This document shows, in pieces, positions 7,852 to 17,237 of a stretch of DNA of 40,533 bases; within the stretch, counting starts at the first letter, position 1, and every line of letters starts with the position of its first letter. A program made the position numbers and the translations under genes. The notes under the pieces were generated by a model, which was not told the origin of the DNA, did no database searches, and saw only the letters and a program-made list of their open reading frames with translations. Source of the stretch: Opitutaceae bacterium (GTDB lineage: Bacteria; Verrucomicrobiota; Verrucomicrobiia; Opitutales; Opitutaceae); NCBI GenBank assembly GCA_030693515.1, contig JAUYAK010000044.1:1-40533 (forward strand). The letters run 5' to 3'.

Positions 7852-10800
7852 ATGAAAACCAAGCTGCATCAAACCCCCTCGGCGGTGGCGCTCGTCGCGT
7901 TTGCCGTCGCGGCCAGCACCGGCTGGCCCCAGCAAGCCCCCGCGCCGTCGACCACGGCGGCGGCCCGGCCCACGACCGTCAAGCCGGTCGCCACTGACAA
8001 CGACGAGGGGCGCGAGACCGCCATCGTGCTTTCCCCGTTTGAGGTCTCGGCGTCCACAGATCGCGGTTACGCCGCCACGACGACGCTGGCCGGCAATCGC
8101 CTCAACACGGATCTCCGCGACATCGGCAACGCCGTCACCGTGATCACCAGCCAGTTCATGAAGGACATCGGCGCGGTGAGCAACGAGACGCTGCTGCAAT
8201 ACACGATCGGCACCGAGGTCGGCACCATCCAGGGCAATTTCGCGGGTGTCGGCGATTCGGCGATGCTCAACGAGACCGGCCGCTTCACCAATCCCAACCA
8301 GAACACCCGCGTCCGCGGCCTGACCTCCGCCGATAACACGCGTGATTTCTTCACCACCTCCATTCCGTGGGACGGCTTCGCCGTCGATCGGGTCGAGCTG
8401 CAGCGGGGAGCCAATTCCATCCTCTTCGGCCAAGGCAGCCCGGCCGGCATCATCAACACCGGCACCAAGCAGGCGAGCTTCAGGAACGCCAGCGAAACCG
8501 AGGTGCGCATCGGCAGCTTCGGCACCTTTCGTTCCACGTTGGATCTGAACCGCACCATCCTGAAGGACGAATTGGCTGTGCGCGTGATCGGGCTCTACAA
8601 CGACGAGCGCTTCCAGCAGGAGCCCTCATTCAACCGCGACCGCCGGCTCTATGGCGCGCTCCGCTACGAGCCCGCCTTCCTCAAGAAGACCGACGCCCGC
8701 ACCATTGTGAAGGCCAACCTCGAACTCGGCGCCATCACCAGCAACCGCCCGCGCTCCCTGCCGCCCGTCGATCGCATCACGCCGTGGTTTGACACCGGCA
8801 CCTATCAGGGGCGCAACCTCGATGGCTCCGCGCGCACGTTCCGCAACTTGAACCGGGAAACCTTCAATCCCTTCCAACTGCAGGACGACAACACCGGCCG
8901 CGCCAATCACGGCCAGATGCGCCCCAGTATCAACGGCGGCCCCAACGCCGGCCAAATCAACCCGGCGTATAATCCGCTCATCGCCAACTTTGCCCAGAGC
9001 TTCGGCGGACCGCTGGCGTATTTTGCCGGCAATGGCGCGCCCACCTTCATGGTCTCCGAGATCCGCACCACGCGCGGCATCGGGCCCAACGGCAACGTCG
9101 ACGGCAACATCGGCGGCATCGCCTTCCACCGCCAAGGCGGCCTCGCCAGCGAGTCCCTCTTCGCCCGCAACGCCCGCCTGCCGTTTGCGGAGTTCGGCGT
9201 TTATCGAAACAACAACCTCACGGACCCCTCGGTCTTTGATTTCTACAACAACCTGATCGATGGGCCCAACAAGAGCGAGTGGCAGAATTTCCGCGCCATG
9301 AACGTCAGCCTCGCGCAAACCTTCATGAAGGATAAATTCGGTTTCGAGGCCACCTACAACCGCGAGTTCCACCGCAGCGGCCAGCTCTCCTTCCTCGTCG
9401 ACGACCGCCAATCCATCCAAATCGATTTCAACAGCGTCTACTCCGATGGCTCGCCCGCCGGCCTGAATGGCGAGCCCTACATGGACGGCACGCGCAATCC
9501 CAATGTCGGCCGCGCCTTCGTCAGCGACAGCTGGCAGTTCGGCAACAATTCCAACAAGATCGAGCGCGAGTCCGGCCGCCTCACGGTCTTTGGCACGCAC
9601 GACTTCACGCGGGGCACGCAGCGCACCTGGCTCACCCGCCTGCTCGGCCGCCACACCGTCACGGGGCTCTACGGCCAGGACGGCGTGAAGACCGACAGCC
9701 GCAACTGGCAACGCTATGCCATCCTCGATCCCGCCTACCGCCAGCTCATCGGCGCCTCGCCGTCGATGAAGTTTACCGACAACCTCCTCGCGGTCAGCCC
9801 GGTTATGTATATCGGGCCCTCCCTGCTCAGTAGCACATCGGCGAGCGGACTCAATCTCCCGCGTCCGACCGAGGTGGCCCGCATCTCCACCGCCAACGTC
9901 CGCATCTTCGACTCCACGTGGGCTGCCCGCCCCGGCGTCGACTCTGCGGCACCGTGGGACAACGGCTATTACCTGCCGGGCGACACGCGCCGCACTTCCA
10001 CTCAGGCCGAAAACCCCGCCAACTACATCGGCTGGCGCAATGTTTCGGTCAACGTCACCGATTCCGAACAGGGTAATCGCGATGCGCTCACGACCAGCGC
10101 CCGCCTGACCCGTTCGCGGGTTTTCTCGCGGGTCGCGGTTTGGCAGGCGCATTTTTGGGACAACGCTCTCGTGGGCACCTACGGGCTCCGGCGCGATGTC
10201 GCCAAGGCCTGGGGCTTCAGTCGCGACGCCAACGGCAGTCCTGGTTTCGGTCAAGTGGACCTCGGGCCGACTTTCCGGCTGCCCGACAACGCCTCGAATC
10301 GACTCGAAGTGACCTCTAAGACATGGAGCGCGGTCGCACATCTCAATCGCCTGTTCAAAATCGAGAAGCTGCCGGTGAACGTGAGCTTCTTCTACAGCCG
10401 CTCGGAAAACTTCCAGCCTGCCGCCAACCGCGTCGACCTCTACGGTGAATCCATCGCCGCCCCGCAAGGCCGCACGACGGACAAGGGCATCTACCTCGAG
10501 ACCAAGGACGGCAAATACTCGTTGCGGCTGAACCGTTACGAGACCACGGCGCGCAACGCCGGCAGCAGCGGCCTCGGCGGCGGCTGGTTCCTCGGCACCT
10601 CGCAGGCCTGGTCCGGCAACTGGGCCAATGTCTTCGAGTTCAACCTCGGCGGCTTCAACGCCGACACGGCCAACCAAGGCAGCGCGGGTCGCTATACCTA
10701 CAGCCCCGGCCCGGGTGAGAATCAGGACCAAGCGGATGCCCGCGAGCGCGCCGCGGTCGCCGCGTGGCGCAACTGGCAGAAGCAGCTCGATCCGCGCTTC

Positions 10801-11571
10801 TACCGTGCTTGGGGCATCCGCTACGATCCTTCTCAGCCCGCCGCCGGCCAGATCCGCGAGCTCTCCGCCACCACGCCGCTGGGCTTCACCCTCACGGAAG
10901 ACAGTCTCTCCAAGGGCTACGAGATCGAGTTCAACGCGCAGGTCACCCGCAACTGGCGGGTGAGCGCCAATGCCGCCAAGACCGATGCCCAGCGCGCCAA
11001 CATCGGCGGCGCGGCGCTCGCGGATTTCGTCTCCAAATACGAGAACGCCCTGCGTAGCACCGCGGCGGGCGACCTCCGCATCTGGTGGGGCGGCGCGGGC
11101 AACGAGACCTCGCTCTTCCAGTGGAACGTGAACGTCGGCTCCGAATGGACCTCCCGTCGCCTCCAGGAAGGCACCAACGTGCCGGAACTGCGCGAATGGC
11201 GCTTCAACACCATCAGCACCTACAGCTTCACCGAGGGCCGGCTCAAGGGCTTCGACGTCGGCGGCGGCCTCCGCTGGCAGGACACCGTCGTCATCGGCTA
11301 CCGCCCCATCACCGGCAAGACCGCGAGCGAAGTCAGCTTCGACATCGCCAAACCCTACCGCGGTCCCACCGAGACCAACATCGACCTCTGGGTCGGCTAC
11401 GGTCGGCGCAATGTGTGGCGCGGCATCGACTGGCGCGTGCAGCTCAATGTCCGCAACGTCGCCCAGCACGACAGCCTGATCCCGGTCACGACCCAGCCCG
11501 ATGGCAGTCCGGCCGGCTTCCGCATCGCGCCCGTCGAAGTCTGGACGCTCTCCAATACGTTTAAGTTCTGA
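7852..11571 (+). CDS. TonB-dependent outer-membrane receptor (1239 aa)
   Basis: The protein has a signal peptide, then a short linker with VLSPFEVSAS at ~59-68. That segment is typical of Opitutaceae receptors and probably serves as or near the TonB box. The plug domain covers ~80-205 (GNRLNTDLRDIGNAVTVIT, VDRVELQRGANSILFGQG, PAGIINTGTK). The remaining ~1000 residues alternate strands and loops as a 22-strand barrel should, and the C-terminus ends in an aromatic residue (LSNTFKF) as required for BAM recognition. It imports a large ligand at the expense of TonB/ExbBD energy. Next to a GH10 enzyme and a two-component system, an oligosaccharide ligand is more likely than a siderophore, but the sequence does not prove this. 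It is larger than most receptors (700-1000 aa). A strong terminator follows. Confidence 0.93.
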   Translation: MKTKLHQTPSAVALVAFAVAASTGWPQQAPAPSTTAAARPTTVKPVATDNDEGRETAIVLSPFEVSASTDRGYAATTTLAGNRLNTDLRDIGNAVTVITSQFMKDIGAVSNETLLQYTIGTEVGTIQGNFAGVGDSAMLNETGRFTNPNQNTRVRGLTSADNTRDFFTTSIPWDGFAVDRVELQRGANSILFGQGSPAGIINTGTKQASFRNASETEVRIGSFGTFRSTLDLNRTILKDELAVRVIGLYNDERFQQEPSFNRDRRLYGALRYEPAFLKKTDARTIVKANLELGAITSNRPRSLPPVDRITPWFDTGTYQGRNLDGSARTFRNLNRETFNPFQLQDDNTGRANHGQMRPSINGGPNAGQINPAYNPLIANFAQSFGGPLAYFAGNGAPTFMVSEIRTTRGIGPNGNVDGNIGGIAFHRQGGLASESLFARNARLPFAEFGVYRNNNLTDPSVFDFYNNLIDGPNKSEWQNFRAMNVSLAQTFMKDKFGFEATYNREFHRSGQLSFLVDDRQSIQIDFNSVYSDGSPAGLNGEPYMDGTRNPNVGRAFVSDSWQFGNNSNKIERESGRLTVFGTHDFTRGTQRTWLTRLLGRHTVTGLYGQDGVKTDSRNWQRYAILDPAYRQLIGASPSMKFTDNLLAVSPVMYIGPSLLSSTSASGLNLPRPTEVARISTANVRIFDSTWAARPGVDSAAPWDNGYYLPGDTRRTSTQAENPANYIGWRNVSVNVTDSEQGNRDALTTSARLTRSRVFSRVAVWQAHFWDNALVGTYGLRRDVAKAWGFSRDANGSPGFGQVDLGPTFRLPDNASNRLEVTSKTWSAVAHLNRLFKIEKLPVNVSFFYSRSENFQPAANRVDLYGESIAAPQGRTTDKGIYLETKDGKYSLRLNRYETTARNAGSSGLGGGWFLGTSQAWSGNWANVFEFNLGGFNADTANQGSAGRYTYSPGPGENQDQADARERAAVAAWRNWQKQLDPRFYRAWGIRYDPSQPAAGQIRELSATTPLGFTLTEDSLSKGYEIEFNAQVTRNWRVSANAAKTDAQRANIGGAALADFVSKYENALRSTAAGDLRIWWGGAGNETSLFQWNVNVGSEWTSRRLQEGTNVPELREWRFNTISTYSFTEGRLKGFDVGGGLRWQDTVVIGYRPITGKTASEVSFDIAKPYRGPTETNIDLWVGYGRRNVWRGIDWRVQLNVRNVAQHDSLIPVTTQPDGSPAGFRIAPVEVWTLSNTFKF

Positions 11572-11594
11572 TTGCGGCTTTGCTCCCGCCTCCC

Positions 11595-11628
11595 ACGCCG
11601 CCGGCCTCAAGCCGGCGGCGTTTTTTTT
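11595..11628 (+). terminator. Rho-independent terminator of the TonB-dependent receptor gene
   Basis: The stem cgccgccggc (11596-11605) pairs perfectly with gccggcggcg (11611-11620) across the 5-nt loop ctcaa, followed by eight T. It begins 24 nt after the receptor stop codon and separates it from the convergent TPR gene. Confidence 0.93.
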
Positions 11629-11676
11629 CGCCCTGCTCCTCTCTGGCGCGGGTGATGCCGAGGTCCTGCGCCACTG

Positions 11677-13095
11677 CTACGGTTCGCGCCCAAACCGCCG
11701 CCGAAACTCCCGCGCAAGCTCGTCGGCCATCGCCGCCGGCACCCGCGGCTGCGATCGCACGCGGTCGAGCCAGCTGCGCGCTGCCGCCTCGTCGCCGCCG
11801 CCGATGGCGTGCAGCGCGAGGGTGGTGAGCGCCCCGGGATGATCCGGTTCGGCCGCCAGGGCGTGGTTGAGCGCAGTGACGCCGTCGGCTACGCGTTCGA
11901 GGCGAAAGTAGGCGCCGGCGAGTTTGACCGCAGTGTCGGCGTCATCGGGCCGGGCGCGCAGCGAGCGCTCGAAAAGATCCGCCGCCTCCGCATGCCGCCC
12001 GGTCGCAGCGACCCGCCGGGCTTGTTCGGCGAGCAGGCCGCCGGAGGCTGGATTGTGGGCCAGCCCGGCGGCCAGCGCCCGCATGGCGGCGGCCTCGTCG
12101 CGCGCGGCGGCGTGCAGCTCGACGAGCCGCAGCCAGCCATCGGAAAAATCGGGCGCGGCGCGCACGCACGCCTCGAACGCCGCGCGTGCCGCCCCGGCAT
12201 CGCGCTTTTTCTGCGCGAGCAGGCCCGCTTGGAAATGGGCGGGCGCGTTGTCCGGCGCGAGCCGCAGTGCGCGCTCGATCAGGTGCAGCGCGCGCGCGGT
12301 GTCGCCCGCGTGGTCGGCGAAACCGGCGGCGACCGTGAGGCGGTAGGCGTCGAGGCAATCGTCCATGATCTCATCGATCCAAGGGTCCGCCGGATCGTGG
12401 TAGGCGCCGCTGGCCTTGGCCCGCGCCCGCAGCGCGGTGGCGCGGGCGTGGTCGCCGGCCTGTTCGCAGACCGTGGCCAACAGGTCTGCGCCGATGCGCC
12501 CGCCGCTCGCGGCGGCGGCGCGTTCGAGTTTTTCGCGCGCGGCGACGGCGCGCCCTGCCGCGAGATCGAGCCGCGCGAGGCCCGCCAAGGCGAAGGCGTT
12601 GTCCTTTTCGTGCGCCAGCACGGTGTTGTAAGCGGTGGCGGCCTCGGCGGCGCGGTTTAGTTTCAGCCGCACGTCGCCGAGCCGGATCAGCGCCGGCGCG
12701 TAGTCCGGCGCCAGGCGCAAGGTGCGCTCCCAGAGCGCGGCTGCATCCTCCAGCCGACCCGCCCCGGCGTAAATCGCGGCCAGGCGGTGCGGCCATTTGG
12801 CGGTGCGCGGCTCAAGCTGCGCGAGGCCGCGGTAGCAGTGCGCGGCCTCGGGGAGAAAACCGTTGGCGTGATAGAGCTGGCCGAGTTCGGCCAGCGCGGC
12901 GGAGCCGCGGGCCGCCCGCCGTTCGGCACCGGCCGCGCGCTCCGCCAGAGTGCCTGCGAGCAAGGGCCGCGCCGGGATATGCGCGCGCCGCACCTTGGCT
13001 TGCGCGTGGTCGCGCCAGAACCCGATCGCGGCCGCGGCGGTCACGAGCACCGTGCCCACGATCATCCAGCGGCGAAAATGGCCGGGCCGTTTCAT
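11677..13095 (-). CDS. Membrane-anchored tetratricopeptide-repeat protein (472 aa)
   Basis: The N-terminus has a basic start and one transmembrane helix (WMIVGTVLVTAAAAIGF, ~10-26), so the rest is probably periplasmic. From ~60 to the end there are about ten helix pairs of TPR type, for example AALAELGQLYHANGFLPEAAHCY, ALWERTLRLAPDYAPALIRLG, ALHLIERALRLAPDNAPAHFQAG and LFERSLRARPDDADTAVKLAG. I chose the ATG at 13095, eight nt after the upstream stop, because it has a purine-rich AGGAAGG just before it and begins the anchor helix. The frame is open further upstream, but that part lies inside the preceding gene. It is probably a protein-protein adaptor working with the FG-GAP lipoprotein encoded before it. 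Partner unknown. Confidence 0.85.
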   Translation of the reverse strand: MKRPGHFRRWMIVGTVLVTAAAAIGFWRDHAQAKVRRAHIPARPLLAGTLAERAAGAERRAARGSAALAELGQLYHANGFLPEAAHCYRGLAQLEPRTAKWPHRLAAIYAGAGRLEDAAALWERTLRLAPDYAPALIRLGDVRLKLNRAAEAATAYNTVLAHEKDNAFALAGLARLDLAAGRAVAAREKLERAAAASGGRIGADLLATVCEQAGDHARATALRARAKASGAYHDPADPWIDEIMDDCLDAYRLTVAAGFADHAGDTARALHLIERALRLAPDNAPAHFQAGLLAQKKRDAGAARAAFEACVRAAPDFSDGWLRLVELHAAARDEAAAMRALAAGLAHNPASGGLLAEQARRVAATGRHAEAADLFERSLRARPDDADTAVKLAGAYFRLERVADGVTALNHALAAEPDHPGALTTLALHAIGGGDEAAARSWLDRVRSQPRVPAAMADELAREFRRRFGREP

Positions 13096-13103
13096 GCGCC
13101 TTC

Positions 13104-14369
13104 CTATGGCCCGGCCCGCCGCCAGAGGGTGAGGCGGCTCATGTCGCGATACGGGGGATAGGCGTGAAACGCGCCCGCGACGATCGCGGGCCGGCCATCT
13201 CCGGTGAAATCGGCGGTGTCGATCGTGAGCAGGTGCGTCGGCCGGTGCGCGAGGATATGCGGCGTGAATTTCTGCCGGCCGTCGTTGCGATACCAGACCA
13301 TCGAGACCGCGCCGGGCTGGTCCCATGTGTTGAACGCACTCAGCGCCACGACGTCGGTCGCGCCATCGCCGTCCAGATCGACGCCGACCGGGCTGTAGGC
13401 GCCCGGGAGATCGGCGATGCGGTGGAAGGCGAATTTTCCCGCGCCGAGGTTCTCCAGCCACTGCACTCCGTGCCACGGGCGCGGGCCGGGCTGGGGGGTG
13501 GGGCCGAAACCATCGCCATTGGTGAACAGGAGATCGGGCCGGCCGTCCCGATTCAGGTCGGCGAGGCGCAGGCCGCTGCTGGCGAAATCCTCGTTCGTCG
13601 AACCAAAGATCACCTTGCCGGTGAAGCCGCCGCGGCCGTCATGGGTGAAGAGATGGATCTCCTCCCATTGCTGCGAGACGAGCGCGGCGATGTCGGGCTG
13701 CCCGTCGCCCGTGAAATCCGCGATGCACACATTGATCGTGCCGGACAGATTCAGCAGCGGGCGGCTCTCGAAGCGCCAGCCGCCGAGATTCTTCATCCAG
13801 CGGATCTCGCCCTGATCGTAGCCGAACTGGCCCACCACGAGATCGAGCCGGCCGTCGCCATCAAGGTCCGCCGCCTGCACATCGGAGACGCGCGCGACGC
13901 GATCCAGCAGGATGCGTTTGGTGAAGCGCTGCGGCCCGTCGTTCTCGAGCACGATGACGGCTCCGATCCGATCGTTGTTGGGGAAAATCTGGCCCAAGCT
14001 CGCAACCAGCAGATCGAGATCGCCGTCGCCGTCGAGATCCACCGCTTCGACATGGACCGGCGCGGGAATATCGGCGGCGAGTGTGATCTCGGAAAATATA
14101 CCGGCTGCGGTCTGCCGCACCCAGGAGACGGTGTTGGCGCGGGCATCGCACACGAGCACATCAACCAAGCCGTCGCGATCGAGGTCGGCCGCGCGGAGGT
14201 GCGCGATCCAAGGCATGCCGACGACGGGCGCGCCGATGGGCTGCGGCTGAAACAGAACTGTGGCATCGACCGCGGCGACCCGCGGTGCGAGCGGCGGCGG
14301 GAGGTCGTCGGGCTTGGTGCAGCCCGCGAACAACAGAGCTAGCGCCGCGCCCCCGGTGCGCGCCCTCAT
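13104..14369 (-). CDS. FG-GAP/VCBS-repeat lipoprotein, seven-bladed propeller (421 aa)
   Basis: The start ATG at 14369 overlaps the upstream stop as ATGA, and it gives a lipoprotein signal with Cys at ~17 (LLFAGC). Seven Asp-rich calcium loops of integrin-like FG-GAP type are visible: DLDRDGLVD, DLDGDGDLD, DLDGDGRLD, DFTGDGQPD, DLNRDGRPD, DLDGDGATD and DFTGDGRPA. The last lacks its final Asp. Seven blades match a complete beta-propeller. It is probably anchored in the outer membrane or periplasm and binds protein or sugar. It lies between a secreted esterase and a TPR protein with nearly no gaps, so the three are likely made together. No enzymatic motif is seen. Confidence 0.88.
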   Translation of the reverse strand: MRARTGGAALALLFAGCTKPDDLPPPLAPRVAAVDATVLFQPQPIGAPVVGMPWIAHLRAADLDRDGLVDVLVCDARANTVSWVRQTAAGIFSEITLAADIPAPVHVEAVDLDGDGDLDLLVASLGQIFPNNDRIGAVIVLENDGPQRFTKRILLDRVARVSDVQAADLDGDGRLDLVVGQFGYDQGEIRWMKNLGGWRFESRPLLNLSGTINVCIADFTGDGQPDIAALVSQQWEEIHLFTHDGRGGFTGKVIFGSTNEDFASSGLRLADLNRDGRPDLLFTNGDGFGPTPQPGPRPWHGVQWLENLGAGKFAFHRIADLPGAYSPVGVDLDGDGATDVVALSAFNTWDQPGAVSMVWYRNDGRQKFTPHILAHRPTHLLTIDTADFTGDGRPAIVAGAFHAYPPYRDMSRLTLWRRAGP

Positions 14370-15262
14370 GGCTTTGCGAGCAGGCCGCGGCGTGCCAGCC
14401 ACTCGGCGGCGCGGGCGGGCCAGGTCGTGACGGGAAGCTCGGGCACAGGTCGCAGGCCGTAGCCGTGGCCGCCAGTGTCGTAAACGTGAACCTCGGCAGA
14501 GCCGCCAAGCTTCTTTACCGCGGCGGCGAGGAGGAGTGTGTTTTGCACCGGCACGCCGTCGTCGAACGCATGAACCATGAACATCGGCGGCACGTCCTTC
14601 GTGAGCGGGACCGGGGATTTGAACTCCGTCTCCGCTCGCTGGACGAAGCCGGCGCTGTAGATGAGCAGCGCGAAGTCCGGCCGGCAGCGTTGCTCGTCGC
14701 TGCGATCAACGGCGGGGTATTTTCGTTCTTCACCAAGCAGCGCCGCGTAGGCGGCGGTGGCCCCACCGGCGCTGAAGCCGAGGATGCCGATGCGCTGCGG
14801 ATCGATTTGCCAGGCGGCGGCGTGGGCCCGCACGAGGCCCATCGCGCGTTGCGCATCCTGCACGGGGGCGAGCCAGCGCTGCTGCGGATCGCGGAAGGGC
14901 ACGCGGTATTTGAGCACGATGCCGGTGACGCCGATCGAGTTGAGCCACGCCGCGACTTCCGTGCCCTCGAGATCGTAGGCGAGGATGTTGAAGCCGCCGC
15001 CGGGGCAGATCAGGACGGCGGCGCCGGTGTCCTTTTCCTTGGCGGGCCGATAGACGGCGAGCTGTGGCGTGGACACGTTGCCGAGTTTGATGATGCGCCG
15101 GCCGGCGATGAGTTTATCCGAGTCCTTGGTCTGGTCGGCTTCGGGCGGGAGCGTCTTGGTCTCGCCGGGCGGAGGGCCGGGCCAGACGTTGAGGACGAGC
15201 GGGGCCGCGGCTTGGAGGGTGGCGGCGGTGGCGAGGGCGAGTGAAAGAAGGAGTTTTTTCAT
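14366..15262 (-). CDS. Secreted alpha/beta-hydrolase, carbohydrate-esterase-like (298 aa)
   Basis: The ATG at 15262 starts directly with a signal peptide (MKKLLLSLALATAATLQA). The fold is of the BD-FAE/acetylxylan-esterase-like alpha/beta-hydrolase type. The oxyanion region is CPGGGF (~86-91), the nucleophile elbow GFSAGG places Ser at S164, the acid is D234 or D235 (AFDDGVP), and the base is H266 (GGHGYG). It begins with LWPGPPPG-like residues (LNVWPGPPPG), typical of secreted esterases that remove acetyl or feruloyl groups from plant polysaccharides. The substrate is inferred only. It follows the SLC13 gene after 34 nt and overlaps the FG-GAP gene by four bases. Confidence 0.85.
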   Translation of the reverse strand: MKKLLLSLALATAATLQAAAPLVLNVWPGPPPGETKTLPPEADQTKDSDKLIAGRRIIKLGNVSTPQLAVYRPAKEKDTGAAVLICPGGGFNILAYDLEGTEVAAWLNSIGVTGIVLKYRVPFRDPQQRWLAPVQDAQRAMGLVRAHAAAWQIDPQRIGILGFSAGGATAAYAALLGEERKYPAVDRSDEQRCRPDFALLIYSAGFVQRAETEFKSPVPLTKDVPPMFMVHAFDDGVPVQNTLLLAAAVKKLGGSAEVHVYDTGGHGYGLRPVPELPVTTWPARAAEWLARRGLLAKP

Positions 15263-15296
15263 GGGGGTTGGGGCCACCGGCACGGGCTGCAATTCG

Positions 15297-17090
15297 CTAG
15301 TGCAGCGGCCAGACCAAGGGAATCACGATCATCGCGACGATGAAGCAGAGAATGTTCAGCGGCACGCCCACTTTCACGAAGTCGCGGAACTTGTAGCCGC
15401 CGATGCCGTAGATGTAGGTGTTGGTCTGGTAGCCGATGGGCGTGGCGAACGCGGCGCTGGCCCCCATGATGACGGCGATCGCGAGGGGCCGGGCGGCCAG
15501 ACCAGATTCGGCGGCGAGCCCGAGCGCGATGGGGAGCATGAGCGCGGCGACGGCGTTATTCGATAGCACCTCGGTGAGCACCATGGTCACGAGATAGACG
15601 CAGGCCAGCATCACCATCGGTTTGTGAGGCGCGGCCACGAAGTGGTCGATGCCTTCGACGATGTTGTGGGCCAGCCACGCGGCCGCGCCGGTGTGCTCCA
15701 TCGCGAGGCCCAGGGCGAGCATGCCGAAAATAAGGAAGAGCAATTGCCACTCGATGGATTCGTAGGCTTCCCGCGGCTTGATGCACCCGGTGAGGCAGAG
15801 CAGCACCGCACCGGCGATGGCGCCGGCTTGGATGGGGAGGATGCCGAGGGTCTCGCCGAGCACCACGCCCGCGATGGTCGCCAGCACGAGCGGGATGCGC
15901 TTGTGCAACGACCAGGAAGGCAGCGGCGGCTTGTCGAAAAGGATGATGTCGTCGCCCTGGCGCAGGCTGTTGATCGCCTGTTCGGTGCCCATCATCAGGA
16001 GGATATCGCCCATCTGGAGCGGCAGGGTCTCGAGTTTCTCGCGGACGTTCTGCCCCGAGCGGTGGATGGCCAGCACGACGACGCGGAAGCGCTGGCGGAA
16101 ATTCAGCTCGCTTACGCTCTGGCCGATGATGCTGGCATTGGGCGCCACGGCGCCCTCGAAGACCACGCTCTCGTGCGAGGCGATCTGCTCGAGGCCGGCC
16201 TCGGCAGTGAAGTCGAAGCCCGGCGTCGAGCGGGCTTGCGCGATGCCGGACGGCCGGCACGCGATTACGAGGCGGTCGCCCTCCCGCAGGGGCGTCAGGG
16301 CGGAATCGACATCAATGCCCACGCCGTCGCGCACGACTTCAATCACGCGGAAGCCGCGGGCGCGGGTGACGCCAGCCGCCTGCAGGCTCTTGCCGATCAG
16401 GGGCGAGGCGGCGGGCACATAGGCTTCGGTGAGATACTCGCGGCGTTCTTCCTCGGAGAGGATGGAGGTGAGCGTCTCCCGATCCGGGAGGAGTTTTTTC
16501 CCGGCCAGCGAGAGATAGATGGCGCCGATGATGGCGGTCGGGATGCCCACCCAGGCCAGCTCGAACATGCCGAGTCCGCGTTCGCCCCGGCTGACCAAGA
16601 TGCCGTTGGCGACGAGGTTCGTGCTCGTGCCGATCAGGGTTGTGATGCCGCCGAGCACCGCTGCGTAGGAAATCGGGATAAGAAACTTGGAGGCCGGCAG
16701 GCCCATGCGGCGCGCGAGGTTCAGCACGACGGGCACGAACACAACCACCACGGGGGTGTTGTTGATCCAGGCCGAGACGAAAGCCACCACCGCCATGAGG
16801 AGGAAAAGGACCAGCTGGTAGGGCAGCACGGCGACCTTGTCCAAGGGGCCCGCGAGGTAATCGAGCGCCCCGCAGCGCACGAGCGCGGCGCTGAGCACAA
16901 ACATGGCGGCCACGGTGATCGGCGCGGGATTGGAAAACACCGCGAAGGCCTCGTTCACCGGCACCAGTTTTGCCGCCACCACGATCACGAACAGCGACAA
17001 CGCGACGAGGTCCGGCGGGATTTTTTCCCGCAGGAACGCCACGATGGCTCCGACGATCAGGATAAAGACGAGGGCGATCTGCCAAGTCAT
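15297..17090 (-). CDS. SLC13/DASS-family anion permease with two TrkA-C domains (597 aa)
   Basis: This is an inner-membrane secondary transporter. The N-terminal half has about five to six helices with the family's paired signatures SAWINNTPVVVVF and TTLIGTSTNLVANG. Two cytosolic RCK/TrkA-C domains follow in the middle (SPLIGKSLQAAGV...LREGDRLVIAC and ASIIGQSVSELNF...LQMGDILLMMG). The C-terminal helices carry the mirrored motifs LSNNAVAALMLPIA and IGYQTNTYIYG. Permeases with this SLC13-TrkA-C-TrkA-C-SLC13 layout include algal and cyanobacterial sodium/sulfate carriers. The next gene to the right, transcribed away, is cysK, which supports sulfate as substrate. Dicarboxylates remain possible. 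Confidence 0.9.
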   Translation of the reverse strand: MTWQIALVFILIVGAIVAFLREKIPPDLVALSLFVIVVAAKLVPVNEAFAVFSNPAPITVAAMFVLSAALVRCGALDYLAGPLDKVAVLPYQLVLFLLMAVVAFVSAWINNTPVVVVFVPVVLNLARRMGLPASKFLIPISYAAVLGGITTLIGTSTNLVANGILVSRGERGLGMFELAWVGIPTAIIGAIYLSLAGKKLLPDRETLTSILSEEERREYLTEAYVPAASPLIGKSLQAAGVTRARGFRVIEVVRDGVGIDVDSALTPLREGDRLVIACRPSGIAQARSTPGFDFTAEAGLEQIASHESVVFEGAVAPNASIIGQSVSELNFRQRFRVVVLAIHRSGQNVREKLETLPLQMGDILLMMGTEQAINSLRQGDDIILFDKPPLPSWSLHKRIPLVLATIAGVVLGETLGILPIQAGAIAGAVLLCLTGCIKPREAYESIEWQLLFLIFGMLALGLAMEHTGAAAWLAHNIVEGIDHFVAAPHKPMVMLACVYLVTMVLTEVLSNNAVAALMLPIALGLAAESGLAARPLAIAVIMGASAAFATPIGYQTNTYIYGIGGYKFRDFVKVGVPLNILCFIVAMIVIPLVWPLH

Positions 17091-17237
17091 GCGCCGGGAT
17101 AAATGCAGAGCCGCCGGGCCGCGCCGAGGGAAAACGGGCCGGCGTGCGTCTTACCGTCCGAATCGTTATGCCACGTTTTTTTGCGGCGAAGCGTGGGAGG
17201 ATGTGCTCCCTTTCCTCTCTAAACTCCACTCCCCCTC

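Noticed and set aside
8626-11610. A 994-codon open frame antisense to the TonB-dependent receptor
   Set aside because: High-GC sequence removes stops in the complementary frame. The product is a low-complexity A/E/G/V/D-rich string without domains, and the sense frame is clearly a receptor.
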